Assembly: GCA_963579025.1 (NCBI GenBank)
Contig: CAUZFZ010000131.1
Location: 1 to 31,668, forward strand
DNA length: 31,668 nt
From: CAUZFZ01 sp963579025
Lineage (GTDB): Bacteria; Planctomycetota; Planctomycetia; Planctomycetales; Planctomycetaceae
Direction of reading: 5' to 3'
Positions 15,445-24,097 of the stretch are shown one piece after another. Position numbers and translations under genes: made by a program. How positions within the stretch are numbered: position 1 is the stretch's first letter; every line of letters starts with the position of its first letter. Under the pieces are notes generated by a model. That model was given only the letters and a program-made list of their open reading frames with translations. It was not told where the DNA came from and did not search any database.

Positions 15445-17529
15445 ATGTCCGGCATTTTCCAGCTCGTCAGTGAATTCTCCCCCGCCGGAGATCAGCCGCA
15501 GGCCATTGAAGCTCTGACGAAGGGCTTCGCCGACGGCAAACACGAGCAGGTGCTGCTGGGCGTTACCGGTTCAGGCAAGACGTTCACGATGGCGAACGTC
15601 ATCGCGAATCTGAATCGTCCGACGCTGGTGCTGTCGCACAACAAGACGCTGGCCGCTCAGCTGTATGGCGAGTTCCGCGCGTTCTTCCCCAACAACGCGG
15701 TCGCGTATTTCGTCAGCTACTACGACTACTATCAGCCCGAAGCGTATATCCCGCAGCGCGACATCTACATCGAAAAAGACTCGTCGATCAACGAGGAGAT
15801 CGACCGGCTGCGGCTGCTCGCAACGAGTGCTCTGGTCAGTCGCCGAGACGTCGTTGTCGTGGCCAGTGTGAGTTGCATTTACGGTCTAGGTTCCCCGAAG
15901 GACTATCTCGACATGATGGTCCCGCTGATGGTGGGCGACGAAGTCGATCGCGACAAGCTGCTGCTGAAGCTGGTCGATATTCACTATCAGCGAAACGACT
16001 ACGAACTGGCCCGCGGACGCTTCCGGGCGCGGGGCGACACAGTGGAAGTCTGGCCGGCGTACGAGGAATTCGCGTACCGCATCGAACTGTGGGGCGATGA
16101 GGTCGAAACCCTTTCCGTCATTAACCCGCTGACTGGTGAAGAGGCTCGCAAGCAGGACGCGATTTACATCTACCCGGCAAAGCACTTCGTTCTGCCTCTG
16201 GAACGCATCGAGAAAGCAGTCATCGAGATCGAAGGCGAACTGGCACATCGTCTGAAAGAGCTGAAGAAACAGGGCAAGCTGCTGGAGGCTCAGCGTCTGC
16301 AGGCGCGCACAAAATACGACGTCGAACTCCTGCGTGAGGCCGGATTCTGTCCGGGCATCGAGAACTACAGCCGAGCCCTGGCAGGCCGCAAGCCGGGCGA
16401 GCCGCCATACACGCTACTCGACTTCTTCCCCGACGACGCGCTGGTCATGATCGACGAGTCGCATGCCACGATCCCGCAGATACGAGCAATGTGGGCAGGT
16501 GACAATTCCCGCAAGACGACGCTGGTCGAGCACGGCTTTCGATTGCCCATGGCACTCGATAACCGGCCGCTGAAATTCGAAGAATGGGACAAACGTCCGC
16601 AGCAGCGGCTGTTTGTTTCAGCGACTCCGGCGGACTGGGAACTGGAGCAGACTGGCGGTGAGATCGTCGAGCAGATCATCCGGCCAACCGGGCTGGTCGA
16701 TCCGGAAATTCGCGTCGTACCTGCTCGCGGTCAGGTGCCGCATCTAATGGACGAGATCCGCGGACGTGCTGAGATGGGTGAGCGTGTGCTCGTCACTACT
16801 CTGACCAAGCGGCTTGCTGAAGACCTCACCACATACCTGATCGAGGAAGGAATCCGCTGCAAATGGCTGCATTCGGAACTCAACGCGATTGAGCGTGTCG
16901 AAATTCTGCGTGAGCTGCGGGAGGGCAAGTTCGATGCGGTTGTAGGTGTGAACCTGCTACGTGAAGGCCTCGACCTGCCAGAGGTCTCACTGGTCGCCAT
17001 CCTCGACGCGGACAAAGAGGGATTCCTGCGAAGCGCGACGAGTCTGATTCAGACAATTGGTCGATCGGCCCGTAACGTGAATGCTGAAGTCGTTCTCTAC
17101 GCGGACAAAATCACGGACTCGATGCAGCAGGCGATCGAAGAAACGAACCGCCGTCGCGAGTTGCAGGTTGCTTACAACGCTGAGAACGGCATTACGCCCG
17201 AAACGATTCAGAAGGCGATCCGCAAGGGCATTGAAGAAGAGATCGCAGCCCGCAGTGTTGTGCAGGAATCGGCAGGCGTCGACGAGACGCAGTATGTCAC
17301 GCAGGAGTTCATCAACGAGCTGGAAGGCGAAATGATGAAAGCCGCCGAGCAACTTGAGTTCGAACGGGCGGCTCAGTTACGCGACCGCGTCCTGCAACTC
17401 AAACAGCAGATCGGGCAGGCCGTACCGTTGAGCGATTCGGAACAGTCATCACCACAGAAAAAGAAGCGCCGAGGACGCCGCGGATCTGGCGGCGGCCGCC
17501 GTGTGCCCAAGCCAGAGAAACCCGCGTAG
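15445..17529 (+). CDS. uvrB: UvrABC excision nuclease subunit B
   Basis: This 694-residue helicase-like protein recognises lesions with UvrA and recruits UvrC in nucleotide excision repair. All family landmarks are present: Walker A GVTGSGKTF (about 39-46), the damage-verifying beta-hairpin region YYDYYQPEAYIP (about 92-103), DESHATIPQIR, TLTKRLAEDL, GRSARN, and the C-terminal UVR motif (LEGEMMKAAEQLEFERAAQLRD split across about residues 628-650) used to bind UvrC. The C-terminus adds a basic Lys/Arg/Gly tail. The ATG is two bases after the upstream stop, suggesting translational coupling. It is complete and ordinary. Confidence 0.97.
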   Translation: MSGIFQLVSEFSPAGDQPQAIEALTKGFADGKHEQVLLGVTGSGKTFTMANVIANLNRPTLVLSHNKTLAAQLYGEFRAFFPNNAVAYFVSYYDYYQPEAYIPQRDIYIEKDSSINEEIDRLRLLATSALVSRRDVVVVASVSCIYGLGSPKDYLDMMVPLMVGDEVDRDKLLLKLVDIHYQRNDYELARGRFRARGDTVEVWPAYEEFAYRIELWGDEVETLSVINPLTGEEARKQDAIYIYPAKHFVLPLERIEKAVIEIEGELAHRLKELKKQGKLLEAQRLQARTKYDVELLREAGFCPGIENYSRALAGRKPGEPPYTLLDFFPDDALVMIDESHATIPQIRAMWAGDNSRKTTLVEHGFRLPMALDNRPLKFEEWDKRPQQRLFVSATPADWELEQTGGEIVEQIIRPTGLVDPEIRVVPARGQVPHLMDEIRGRAEMGERVLVTTLTKRLAEDLTTYLIEEGIRCKWLHSELNAIERVEILRELREGKFDAVVGVNLLREGLDLPEVSLVAILDADKEGFLRSATSLIQTIGRSARNVNAEVVLYADKITDSMQQAIEETNRRRELQVAYNAENGITPETIQKAIRKGIEEEIAARSVVQESAGVDETQYVTQEFINELEGEMMKAAEQLEFERAAQLRDRVLQLKQQIGQAVPLSDSEQSSPQKKKRRGRRGSGGGRRVPKPEKPA

Positions 17530-17564
17530 GTCATCGATTACCAGGAAACGTGAATGCCAATCAC

Positions 17565-17645
17565 GTAGGCCGGAACAAGCTCCGCGCAGTTCCGGCACGG
17601 TTGCGCGATCACCGCCGGAACTGCGCTGCGCTTGTTCCGGCCTAC
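17565..17645. terminator. Large hairpin between convergent uvrB and moeA-like gene
   Basis: Arms of 32 bp at 17565-17596 and 17614-17645 pair with only two mismatches across a 17-base loop. The outer half reads GTAGGCCGGAACAAGC and the inner half GCAGTTCCGGC. There is no T-run. Its position, 36 bases after one stop and 8 bases before the converging stop, fits a bidirectional terminator or a dispersed hairpin repeat. Confidence 0.7.
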
Positions 17646-17652
17646 ACTCGAT

Positions 17653-19626
17653 TCACTGACCACTCGAAAACGCAAATCCCAGTTGCGTGAGCCGTTGCTG
17701 AATTTCCGGGTCTGCCAGCAGCGAGCGGAACAGTTTGACGGCAGGTCGATCCCGTCGACTGTTGGGAATCAGAAAGTCATAATGCTCATCGCGGAGAGAC
17801 AGAAACCCGAGGCCATACTCATTCGCTACCGTGTCAATCGCGACACCCCAGTCGGCTCGCTGCTGAACGACGGCTGTGGCCACGGCGTTATGCGATTTCG
17901 TCTGTACGTTGTACCCCGGGGGACGGGCATCGCTCAGTATTTGATCAACCAGCACGCGTGTCCCACTGCCGGGATTGCGATTGATCAGCGTGCAGTCAGG
18001 ATCGGCGAGCGCCGCGGCAACGGCCTCTTGGACACTGCGACCTTCGAACCGCTTATCGCCTGGACGGAACACGATGCCCTGCCGTCGGCGATAGCCGGTC
18101 TGCAATTGCAGTGAGTCCGTAAGCAGATGCTCGTTGTAGGTCTCGGTGTCCGGGTTCATCAGATGGACGCCAGCGATATCGCATTCGCCGCGCCGCGCTG
18201 CTGTTGCTCCTCCCATACTTCCCACATGCAACACCTTGGCGGTGACGCCACGCTGACGCAGTTCACTCAACAGCACATCCAGTCCAACACAGTGACTGCC
18301 GATCACCACCAGGTCCGCTGGTTGCAGGCTGCTTCCCAGCAACTGCACAGGAACGCGACTGCCTTCGTCCAGGATTTCTGTGTGCTGATCAATGGTGATG
18401 AAACCATCGGCCAGACTGAACGTCGTGACAGAACCAGAGCCCTTGCCCATCGGCCACGCTGTCAGGCCGTCATCGCCCTGCACCAGGCTGACGAGCAGAT
18501 ATTCGGTGCGACCACGGTCCGAATTGATCCGCATGGGAACGGTGGCTTCGACAGTCTGACTCGCTTCCGGCGGCAAGCCGGCCATCGCACGCAGCACGGG
18601 TGCGACGAACTCATGGAACGTGAAGATTGCTGACGTCGGAAAACCAGGCAGCACAACAACCGGCTTGCCACCGGTCACGGCCAGGCAGATCGGCTTCCCG
18701 GGTTTCAGGGCGACTCCATGAGCCACAATGCCGGGGTCTGTCAGTTCGCTGACGACCTGATAGGAAAGATCGCCAGCTCCCTTGGACGTGCCACCTGACA
18801 GAATCACGGCATCACAATCCATTGCCGCTTTGACGATTTCCCGCAGTCGTTCGACGTCGTCGCGCACCGTTCCCAGAGGAACGGGCTCGCAACCGAGTTC
18901 ACTGACAGCAGCCGTGAGAATCGCCGCGTTCGAGTCATATACGGAGCCCAACGGCAGCGACTCGCCGGGTGCAACGATCTCGTTCCCGGTCGAGATAATG
19001 GCCACTCGCGGCCGTTTCCAGACTTCCACGGCTTCAAGCCCGAGCGCGGCCACCACACCGATCTCGCGCGACGTCAAAACCTGACCAGCACGCAGCGCGG
19101 TTTCGCCACGAGCGATGTCCGTTCCGGCGAACGTGACAAACTGGCCAGAGGCGGCGGCGTGGAACACCTGCAATTGAGCGCCATCAGAACTCTCCGCGTG
19201 CACGGCTTCGGTGTGCTCAATCATGACAACCGCATCCGCCCCGCGCGGCACTATGCCGCCGGTTGCAATCGGAGTCGCCGTACCGGAATGAACTTCCAGG
19301 GCCGGCGCGTTCCCCGGCGAAAGGACTTCCGGGTTGATCGTCAATTCACGCGGCGTCTCTTCCATCGCACCCGCCGTGTCGGCCGCCTGTAATGCGAAAC
19401 CATCCACGTTGGATCGATCGAAAGCCGGAACATCGATCTGCGAAACAACATCAACCGCCAGCACGCGGTTGAGCGCTTGACTCAGTGGAATGCATTCGCG
19501 TTGTCGCGGCTGCGAGTCGAGATGTTCCGTGAACCGTTCGGTCGCTTCATCCCGGCTGATGACCTGCAGAAACTGCTTCTGGCGGACGGCGTCGCGCCAT
19601 TCGTTTGTGTCGGGTTGCTGAGTCAT
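17653..19626 (-). CDS. moeA: Molybdopterin molybdenumtransferase fused to a PBP-like domain
   Basis: This 657-residue fusion starts with a complete MoeA (about residues 20-420) that inserts molybdate into molybdopterin-AMP. Its features are IPAFDRSNVDGFAL-like (here VPAFDRSNVDGFAL), GADAVVMIE, the substrate-binding RVAIISTGNEI, AVILSGGTSKGAGD, GKPICLAV and LPGFPTSA. Housekeeping MoeA ends there (about 410). Residues about 425-657 form a second domain resembling periplasmic-binding proteins (VVIGSHCVGLDVLLSEL, RRGECDIAGVHLMNP, LINRNPGSGTRVL), known as a C-terminal partner of MoeA or ModE-type proteins. The domain may sense molybdate or a cofactor intermediate; it has no signal peptide, so it is cytoplasmic. 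Converges with uvrB. Confidence 0.93.
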   Translation of the reverse strand: MTQQPDTNEWRDAVRQKQFLQVISRDEATERFTEHLDSQPRQRECIPLSQALNRVLAVDVVSQIDVPAFDRSNVDGFALQAADTAGAMEETPRELTINPEVLSPGNAPALEVHSGTATPIATGGIVPRGADAVVMIEHTEAVHAESSDGAQLQVFHAAASGQFVTFAGTDIARGETALRAGQVLTSREIGVVAALGLEAVEVWKRPRVAIISTGNEIVAPGESLPLGSVYDSNAAILTAAVSELGCEPVPLGTVRDDVERLREIVKAAMDCDAVILSGGTSKGAGDLSYQVVSELTDPGIVAHGVALKPGKPICLAVTGGKPVVVLPGFPTSAIFTFHEFVAPVLRAMAGLPPEASQTVEATVPMRINSDRGRTEYLLVSLVQGDDGLTAWPMGKGSGSVTTFSLADGFITIDQHTEILDEGSRVPVQLLGSSLQPADLVVIGSHCVGLDVLLSELRQRGVTAKVLHVGSMGGATAARRGECDIAGVHLMNPDTETYNEHLLTDSLQLQTGYRRRQGIVFRPGDKRFEGRSVQEAVAAALADPDCTLINRNPGSGTRVLVDQILSDARPPGYNVQTKSHNAVATAVVQQRADWGVAIDTVANEYGLGFLSLRDEHYDFLIPNSRRDRPAVKLFRSLLADPEIQQRLTQLGFAFSSGQ

Positions 19627-19690
19627 GTGGTGTCGTGTCGATCAGGCAGACGTCGAGAAGGAACATGCCAATGCGCCCGACACATGAGTC

Positions 19691-19924
19691 TTGAAGTTGC
19701 ACACTTCAGTCCCGAAGGGACGTGGGCAAATAGCCCGGGGTTTCAACCCCGGGAAAATCAGCCATTTCTGAACCACAGCCCCGGAGGGGCGACGGCAATT
19801 CCGTTTCGGTCTCTGCCGTCGCCCCTCCGGGGCTCATTGAAGCTTTCACCGCTTGTTTCCCGGGGTTGAAACCCCGGGCTACTCGCCTTTACCCCTCCGG
19901 GGCAGCAAAACTGTGCAACTTCAA
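19691..19924. repeat. Nested-hairpin element with 13-bp terminal inverted repeats, family C copy 1
   Basis: The ends are a perfect inverted repeat: TTGAAGTTGCACA at 19691-19703 and TGTGCAACTTCAA at 19912-19924. Inside, the 25-bp block 19732-19756 is the exact reverse complement of 19856-19880 (both contain CCCGGGGTT...AACCCCGGG), and the 21-bp block 19777-19797 is the exact reverse complement of 19814-19834 (contains CCCCGGAGGGGCGACGG). The whole element therefore folds into one long hairpin. It lies in the 495-bp gap between the moeA-like start and the PQQ gene stop; the remaining 197 bp (19925-20121) show nothing recognisable. The same termini recur at 31464-31537. Confidence 0.92.
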
Positions 19925-20121
19925 AACTTGCGCGTCGGGCTAACGTGTAACGCTGGTGTTCTTTCCGCCCGTTCGCCTCTACAAAACGGCGGACCGTGGA
20001 TCGGCGAAGTTCGGCCGGTCGGAACCGGGAGCGGATTGTGACCAATTCCGCCGCCTGTCGCGATGCAGGGTTCAGCGTGCGGGAGGCCGGAACTGTCAAT
20101 CGCAGTTGACCGCGTCCTATC

Positions 20122-21798
20122 TTACTTTGCGTCAGTCGACTCGATCGCGAACAGGCGATTCTTAACGCCGACATAGAGCGTGTTTCCGGCAACGCAGGGG
20201 CTTGAGTAGACCGAATTTCCCATGTAGTTCTCGGCCAGAAGTTTGCGGTTGCTGGACAGCTCAAACACCGCGACGTCGCCGTCTTCGTCGCAGGCATACA
20301 CTTTCTGATCGACGATCAACGGGGCGGATACCCATGTGGCCGCGAAAAGATCGTAATTCCAGTGATACTTGCCGGTCGCAGCGTCCATGCAATGCAGCAT
20401 TCCGCTGTGATCGCTGAGGAATAGCAGACCGTCGGCGATCGCCGGTTGAGCGCACGAACGATTGATCCGCTCGTCGAAACTCAGCTTGCCGTCCGTGTTG
20501 TGATCTTGGCCAGCATAGTCCCAGACGACTGCGGAATCGGGATTCGGCTGGATCAGTTCACCGGAGAAGCCACTGACTGCTTCCCGGCGCGTACGCGCGT
20601 GTCCGGTGCGACCTCGAAGCCGAGTCGGGCTGATATCCGAGCCATCCATGCGTCTGGTCGGATCAATGCACCACAGATGACCTGGTCCCTCCCCATGTTC
20701 AACATCCTGCCCGATCGCCACGTAGACCTTGCCGTCGTAGATCACGGGCACGGTGATGTACTCGCAGCGATTTCCGCGTCCTCCCAGGACGTACTGCGAG
20801 TGCTTCGTATTGCAGTCGAATTCCCACAGCAGTTTCGAGCCGCCCTGGCCATCACCGGCCGGATCGAAGCTGTAAAGCCATCCGTCGCCACCGGGAAACA
20901 GTACCTGCGGTCGGCCGCCAAGCACGGCATACGCCGGAGACGACCATGATCCGTGCATGACAGCGGCCCCTGGCGAGTTGTCCTTCCAGATCAATTCGCC
21001 CGTGCGTCGGTTCAAAGCGATGAACGCCGGAGCGGTCGGTGCCGGCAGGTTGATATGAGACTCATCGACTCCGTTACCCGTGACGACGAACAATGCATCG
21101 CCCGCGAACGTGCATGAGCACGTACACATGTTGTGCGGAGAAATGCCCAGTTTCCCGATCATGTCAAACTTCCAGACGACGTCCGCTTCGTCGTCCGCAC
21201 GCACACTCTCGGCCGTGAATGGCCCGTCGTTCTGCTCATCCTGAAAACCGAGCGTGTCCAGACACACGACTTCGCCCCGATTCGTCACAACCCAAAGTCG
21301 TTCCCCATCGACAACCGGAGTCGAAACGAGTCCCTGATACGGCCAGTCCTGCACACGACCGGTCTCCAGCTTCTTGACCGAGTACTGCCACTGGAATTTG
21401 CCAGTGCATTCGTCAAGGCAAACAAGGCACCCAAGATCGACGGTTCTCGCTGGGAATCGCTTGATCAACCCGGCCCCGTTATTCGTCCCAATAAAGATGC
21501 GGCCATTGGCCACAATCGGCGATCCGAAGGTCTGCGAACCGAGCTGAGTTGACCACTTGATGTTCTTCCCGGTCTCGGTGTCCCATTCAATCGGGATGCC
21601 CCGCCCTCGCGGAGCATTGTTCCGCAGACTCGTCCCGCCCCACTGCGGCCAGTCGTGTTTCCCCACCTTGAGCTTTGGCAGACGGTAAGAGTCGAACTTC
21701 GTGTCGCCGTTCTCAAGCTGCTGGGCGAATCCATTTCCTGCTGCCAGCCACACGATGGAATGAGCCAGTGCGATGTTCAACCAGATTTTCACGGACAT
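20122..21798 (-). CDS. Secreted PQQ-like beta-propeller protein with an EF-hand loop
   Basis: This 558-residue protein begins with a signal peptide (MSVKIWLNIALAHSIVWLAA, cleavage near GFAQQ). It is built of repeated propeller blades of the PQQ/BamB-like type: WPQWGG at the start, then repeated VANGRIFIGTNNG, VVDGERLWVVTNRG, DGKVYVAIGQ, CMDAATGKYHW and CDEDGDVAVFEL segments. Residues 432-443 (DHNTDGKLSFDE) match a canonical EF-hand calcium loop inside the propeller. A Cys-x-Cys-x-Cys triplet (225, 227, 229) is also odd. Such proteins are common in planctomycetes, probably periplasmic; the ligand is unknown and PQQ use is not implied. Divergent from the secreted protein at 22391. Confidence 0.88.
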   Translation of the reverse strand: MSVKIWLNIALAHSIVWLAAGNGFAQQLENGDTKFDSYRLPKLKVGKHDWPQWGGTSLRNNAPRGRGIPIEWDTETGKNIKWSTQLGSQTFGSPIVANGRIFIGTNNGAGLIKRFPARTVDLGCLVCLDECTGKFQWQYSVKKLETGRVQDWPYQGLVSTPVVDGERLWVVTNRGEVVCLDTLGFQDEQNDGPFTAESVRADDEADVVWKFDMIGKLGISPHNMCTCSCTFAGDALFVVTGNGVDESHINLPAPTAPAFIALNRRTGELIWKDNSPGAAVMHGSWSSPAYAVLGGRPQVLFPGGDGWLYSFDPAGDGQGGSKLLWEFDCNTKHSQYVLGGRGNRCEYITVPVIYDGKVYVAIGQDVEHGEGPGHLWCIDPTRRMDGSDISPTRLRGRTGHARTRREAVSGFSGELIQPNPDSAVVWDYAGQDHNTDGKLSFDERINRSCAQPAIADGLLFLSDHSGMLHCMDAATGKYHWNYDLFAATWVSAPLIVDQKVYACDEDGDVAVFELSSNRKLLAENYMGNSVYSSPCVAGNTLYVGVKNRLFAIESTDAK

Positions 21799-21918
21799 GC
21801 CTTAACTGATGGAAGTGAGCGACTCGAATCGTGCTGCGAGTTGGACCGTGACAAGAGTCACCGTTCGGACCGTGAGTTGTCGCCAGCCAGTGGCAAACTC
21901 GCTCTGTTCGGCGCGCTC

Positions 21919-22054
21919 TGTTCGGCGCGGGTCTCCCGACCCCGCCGCGGTGCTGACCGCAGGTCTCCCGTGTCCATGAGTGGTTTATCGATCGCGCAGT
22001 TGACCGGGGAGACCTTCGGTCAGGTTTTCGGCGGGGTCGGAGACCCGCGCCGAA
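21919..22054. repeat. Hairpin repeat element, family A copy 2
   Basis: Same element type as 11111-11257: left arm starting TGTTCGGCGCGGGTCTC at 21919 and right arm ending GAGACCCGCGCCGAA at 22054, with the same inner GACCGCAGGTCTCC / GGAGACCTTCGGTC pair. The interior between the inner arms differs from copy 1. The left end is preceded by a tandem 14-bp duplication (GCTCTGTTCGGCGC at 21901-21914 and 21915-21928), which suggests replication slippage at the end of the element. It lies in the 592-bp divergent gap. Confidence 0.9.
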
Positions 22055-22080
22055 TCGTGAATCGTCGTAGATACGCTGCA

Positions 22081-22268
22081 GGCGTTTTACCCAATAGCCT
22101 GGGGTAAGCGCAGCGCCACCCCAGTTAGAAAACCTGAGAGACCCGAACGCTGAAGGCGTTCCACAAATCAATCCGTCTGTAAAACCCTTTCAGGGTAGAA
22201 ATGCTGGTTGACATCCCAACCTGGGGTGCGCCGCTTCGCATCGACCCCAGGCTATTGGGTGAAACGCC
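22081..22268. repeat. Hairpin repeat element, family B
   Basis: Left arm 22081-22104 (contains ACCCAATAGCCTGGGG) and right arm 22245-22268 pair with one mismatch in 24 bp, and weaker pairing continues inward (GCAGCGCCACCCCAG against CTGGGGTGCGCCGC). Two smaller hairpins (AACGCTGAAGGCGTT, ACCCTTTCAGGGT) lie between the arms. It follows family A copy 2 by 26 bp, in the region that should also hold the promoters of both flanking divergent genes. Peptides read across it (PNSLG, LKGFYRRI) are not believed to be real. Confidence 0.85.
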
Positions 22269-22380
22269 TTCGGCGTAAGGCAGGCAGTCTTCAATAAACA
22301 TTGTCACACGCTGTGAAACACCCTACACAGACCTCGATTCGACCGCACGACGGAAAGCGGTCCATGCCCAGTCGTGACAT

Positions 22381-22385
22381 GGAGG
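22381..22385 (+). promoter_or_regulatory. Ribosome binding site GGAGG for the secreted protein at 22391
   Basis: GGAGG lies five bases before ATG 22391. The two upstream in-frame ATGs (22379, 22388) are not correctly spaced from it. It decides the start at 22391 and places the signal peptide at the very N-terminus. It is one of the few strong Shine-Dalgarno sites in the window. Confidence 0.75.
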
Positions 22386-22390
22386 AAATG

Positions 22391-24097
22391 ATGAGCCGAT
22401 TGATCTGTGCCACATGCCTGTTTGCTGTCGTCGTCCTGGGATCCGTCGAAGCCCGTGCACAGCAGGTCGGTTCACCGCCCGTCGTGCCATCGATGAAGGA
22501 GCCGGGACGGTTCAAGGAGTACGCGCGGGCCGCCCAGATTTTTCTCCGCGATCACACGGATTCACCTGAGGCACCGCGCGTCACTTTCGACATGATGCTT
22601 CTGCTCAGCGTGACCGACAACGTTAAGGGCGAGCAGCAGCTGAAGAAAATCCTGCTGAAGAGATACCCGTTGAGTCCGTACGCAGTTTTTGCTGTCAGGA
22701 GTTTTCCGAAGCCGGAGAAATGCCGGGAGTTTCTGCAGGAGTTCTTCCGAGAAGGCGTGCGTTCTGATTTTCCTTCCGCGATACTGGAACGCTTCGCCTT
22801 CGGAGTCAACGTTGGGCTGGACAAATACGGCCACGAACTGCTGTCGGACGAAGATTTTCTGCTGCAATGCGCATTCGCTGGCAGCGCATCCGAAAAAACA
22901 ACGGTGGTCACACGTGTGCGTGAGAAGCTGCAGTCGGCAAACGAAGAAACGCAACAGATTGCACGCATCCTTATGAGCGTCGACCCGTCGTCTGCGGAGC
23001 GGTTTCTGGCTCTGAGACCGTTTTCCGGTCGATCCGGAGTTCGCCGGATTCTGCCCTACCTGCAGGCGGGCATGACTGCCGCGGAGAAGAACTCCAGTGC
23101 CGTCCAGTTGGCTGTGGCGAAGACGTATTTGCGCGACGGCAAGCTCGCTGAGGCGTACCCGATTCTGAAAGGCCTGCAGAATGAGGACTCCGATGTGCAG
23201 CTCGTGACCTGGACCGCGTGGGCCGCAGCGGCATCCGGAGACAAAGACACCGCACTGCAACTGTTGGGTGGCATCGTGAAGGATGCCAGTGACCCGGCGA
23301 AGGAATCCGCGCGGCAACTGGCCGCGAGTCTGCCAGATCACGAAGCCGCTCTGGATGCTCATGCCACTGCATTGCATGCGATCAGTCAGCAGTTTCTCAA
23401 GGGCGACCAGGCAATCGAAATCTCGGGACGATACGTCCCCGAAGAGGGTGCTCCGCTGGCCTTCTACCTGGCGTACGACGAAGCCAGCAGGTTCGCGGAC
23501 GCCGTGATTCGCAAGAACGACCTGGTGATGGCCGTTCGCATCGACGGTGAGAAAGCGAGTGTCTCGTTGCCTGGAGAAGACGTGGAGCACATGTACGCGA
23601 CTGGTTCGAGTCTGCCTCAACCGAAATTCGAATTGAGTCAGTCACCTGAGGGCGCGGTCAGCTTCAACTTCAACGCGGCGATTGGCGACAAGAGTCAGGC
23701 GGGGCAAGGTTCAGTGCAGTCACTGTTCGCGTCGCCGATGCTGTCGACGAAAGCCAGGCTGCACGCATTGCTGTCAGCCGGAATCAAGCGCGGCTCGTTT
23801 CCCGAGGTCGTCAACGACGCCGACACAGGGGACCGAATACTGCGATGGATCTCGCTGCAGATGGACGAGCCCGTGCCGCACATCGTCGAGCTGCGGGTCT
23901 CGCCTGAGGGGCGATTGACTGCGCTTCGAGCCGACAACCTCGTGATCGACCACATGCGCTACGGAAAACGCGGTTCGTTCGAATTCGCGCCGCCGGTCGT
24001 TCCAGAGCGAACGGTACAGCGTCACGAAACTGCCGCGCCCAGCATGATGTTTCAGTTGTTCGGAGCAGTGACGACACTGCTGGAATCAGGTGGCTGA
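22391..24097 (+). CDS. Secreted helical-repeat protein of unknown function
   Basis: I do not recognise the family. The 568-residue protein starts with a clear signal peptide (MSRLICATCLFAVVVLGSVE, cleavage after ARA). Residues about 35-330 are rich in amphipathic helices with a tetratricopeptide-like spacing (YLRDGKLAEAYPILKGL, AAASGDKDTALQLLGGI), reminiscent of outer-membrane or periplasmic scaffold proteins. Residues about 350-540 are more beta-like (AIEISGRYVPEEGAPLAFYL, LVMAVRIDGEKASVSLPGED), and the end is hydrophobic (MMFQLFGAVTTLLE). The start at 22391 is fixed by GGAGG; longer in-frame starts to 22301 would bury the signal peptide. Its stop overlaps the convergent acyl-CoA synthetase by 12 bp. 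Confidence 0.8.
   Translation: MSRLICATCLFAVVVLGSVEARAQQVGSPPVVPSMKEPGRFKEYARAAQIFLRDHTDSPEAPRVTFDMMLLLSVTDNVKGEQQLKKILLKRYPLSPYAVFAVRSFPKPEKCREFLQEFFREGVRSDFPSAILERFAFGVNVGLDKYGHELLSDEDFLLQCAFAGSASEKTTVVTRVREKLQSANEETQQIARILMSVDPSSAERFLALRPFSGRSGVRRILPYLQAGMTAAEKNSSAVQLAVAKTYLRDGKLAEAYPILKGLQNEDSDVQLVTWTAWAAAASGDKDTALQLLGGIVKDASDPAKESARQLAASLPDHEAALDAHATALHAISQQFLKGDQAIEISGRYVPEEGAPLAFYLAYDEASRFADAVIRKNDLVMAVRIDGEKASVSLPGEDVEHMYATGSSLPQPKFELSQSPEGAVSFNFNAAIGDKSQAGQGSVQSLFASPMLSTKARLHALLSAGIKRGSFPEVVNDADTGDRILRWISLQMDEPVPHIVELRVSPEGRLTALRADNLVIDHMRYGKRGSFEFAPPVVPERTVQRHETAAPSMMFQLFGAVTTLLESGG

Noticed and set aside
19758..20297. 179-residue minus-strand frame with SFEVAQF and SPGFQPRE segments
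   Set aside because: It reads through the family C repeat and overlaps the PQQ gene stop. The peptide patterns come from the repeat arms.
22125..22307. 60-residue minus-strand frame (PNSLG, LKGFYRRI)
   Set aside because: It lies entirely within the family B repeat element.
22562..23620. 352-residue minus-strand reading frame
   Set aside because: Antisense to the secreted protein at 22391, which has a signal peptide and a strong ribosome binding site; the minus-strand peptide has no recognisable features.
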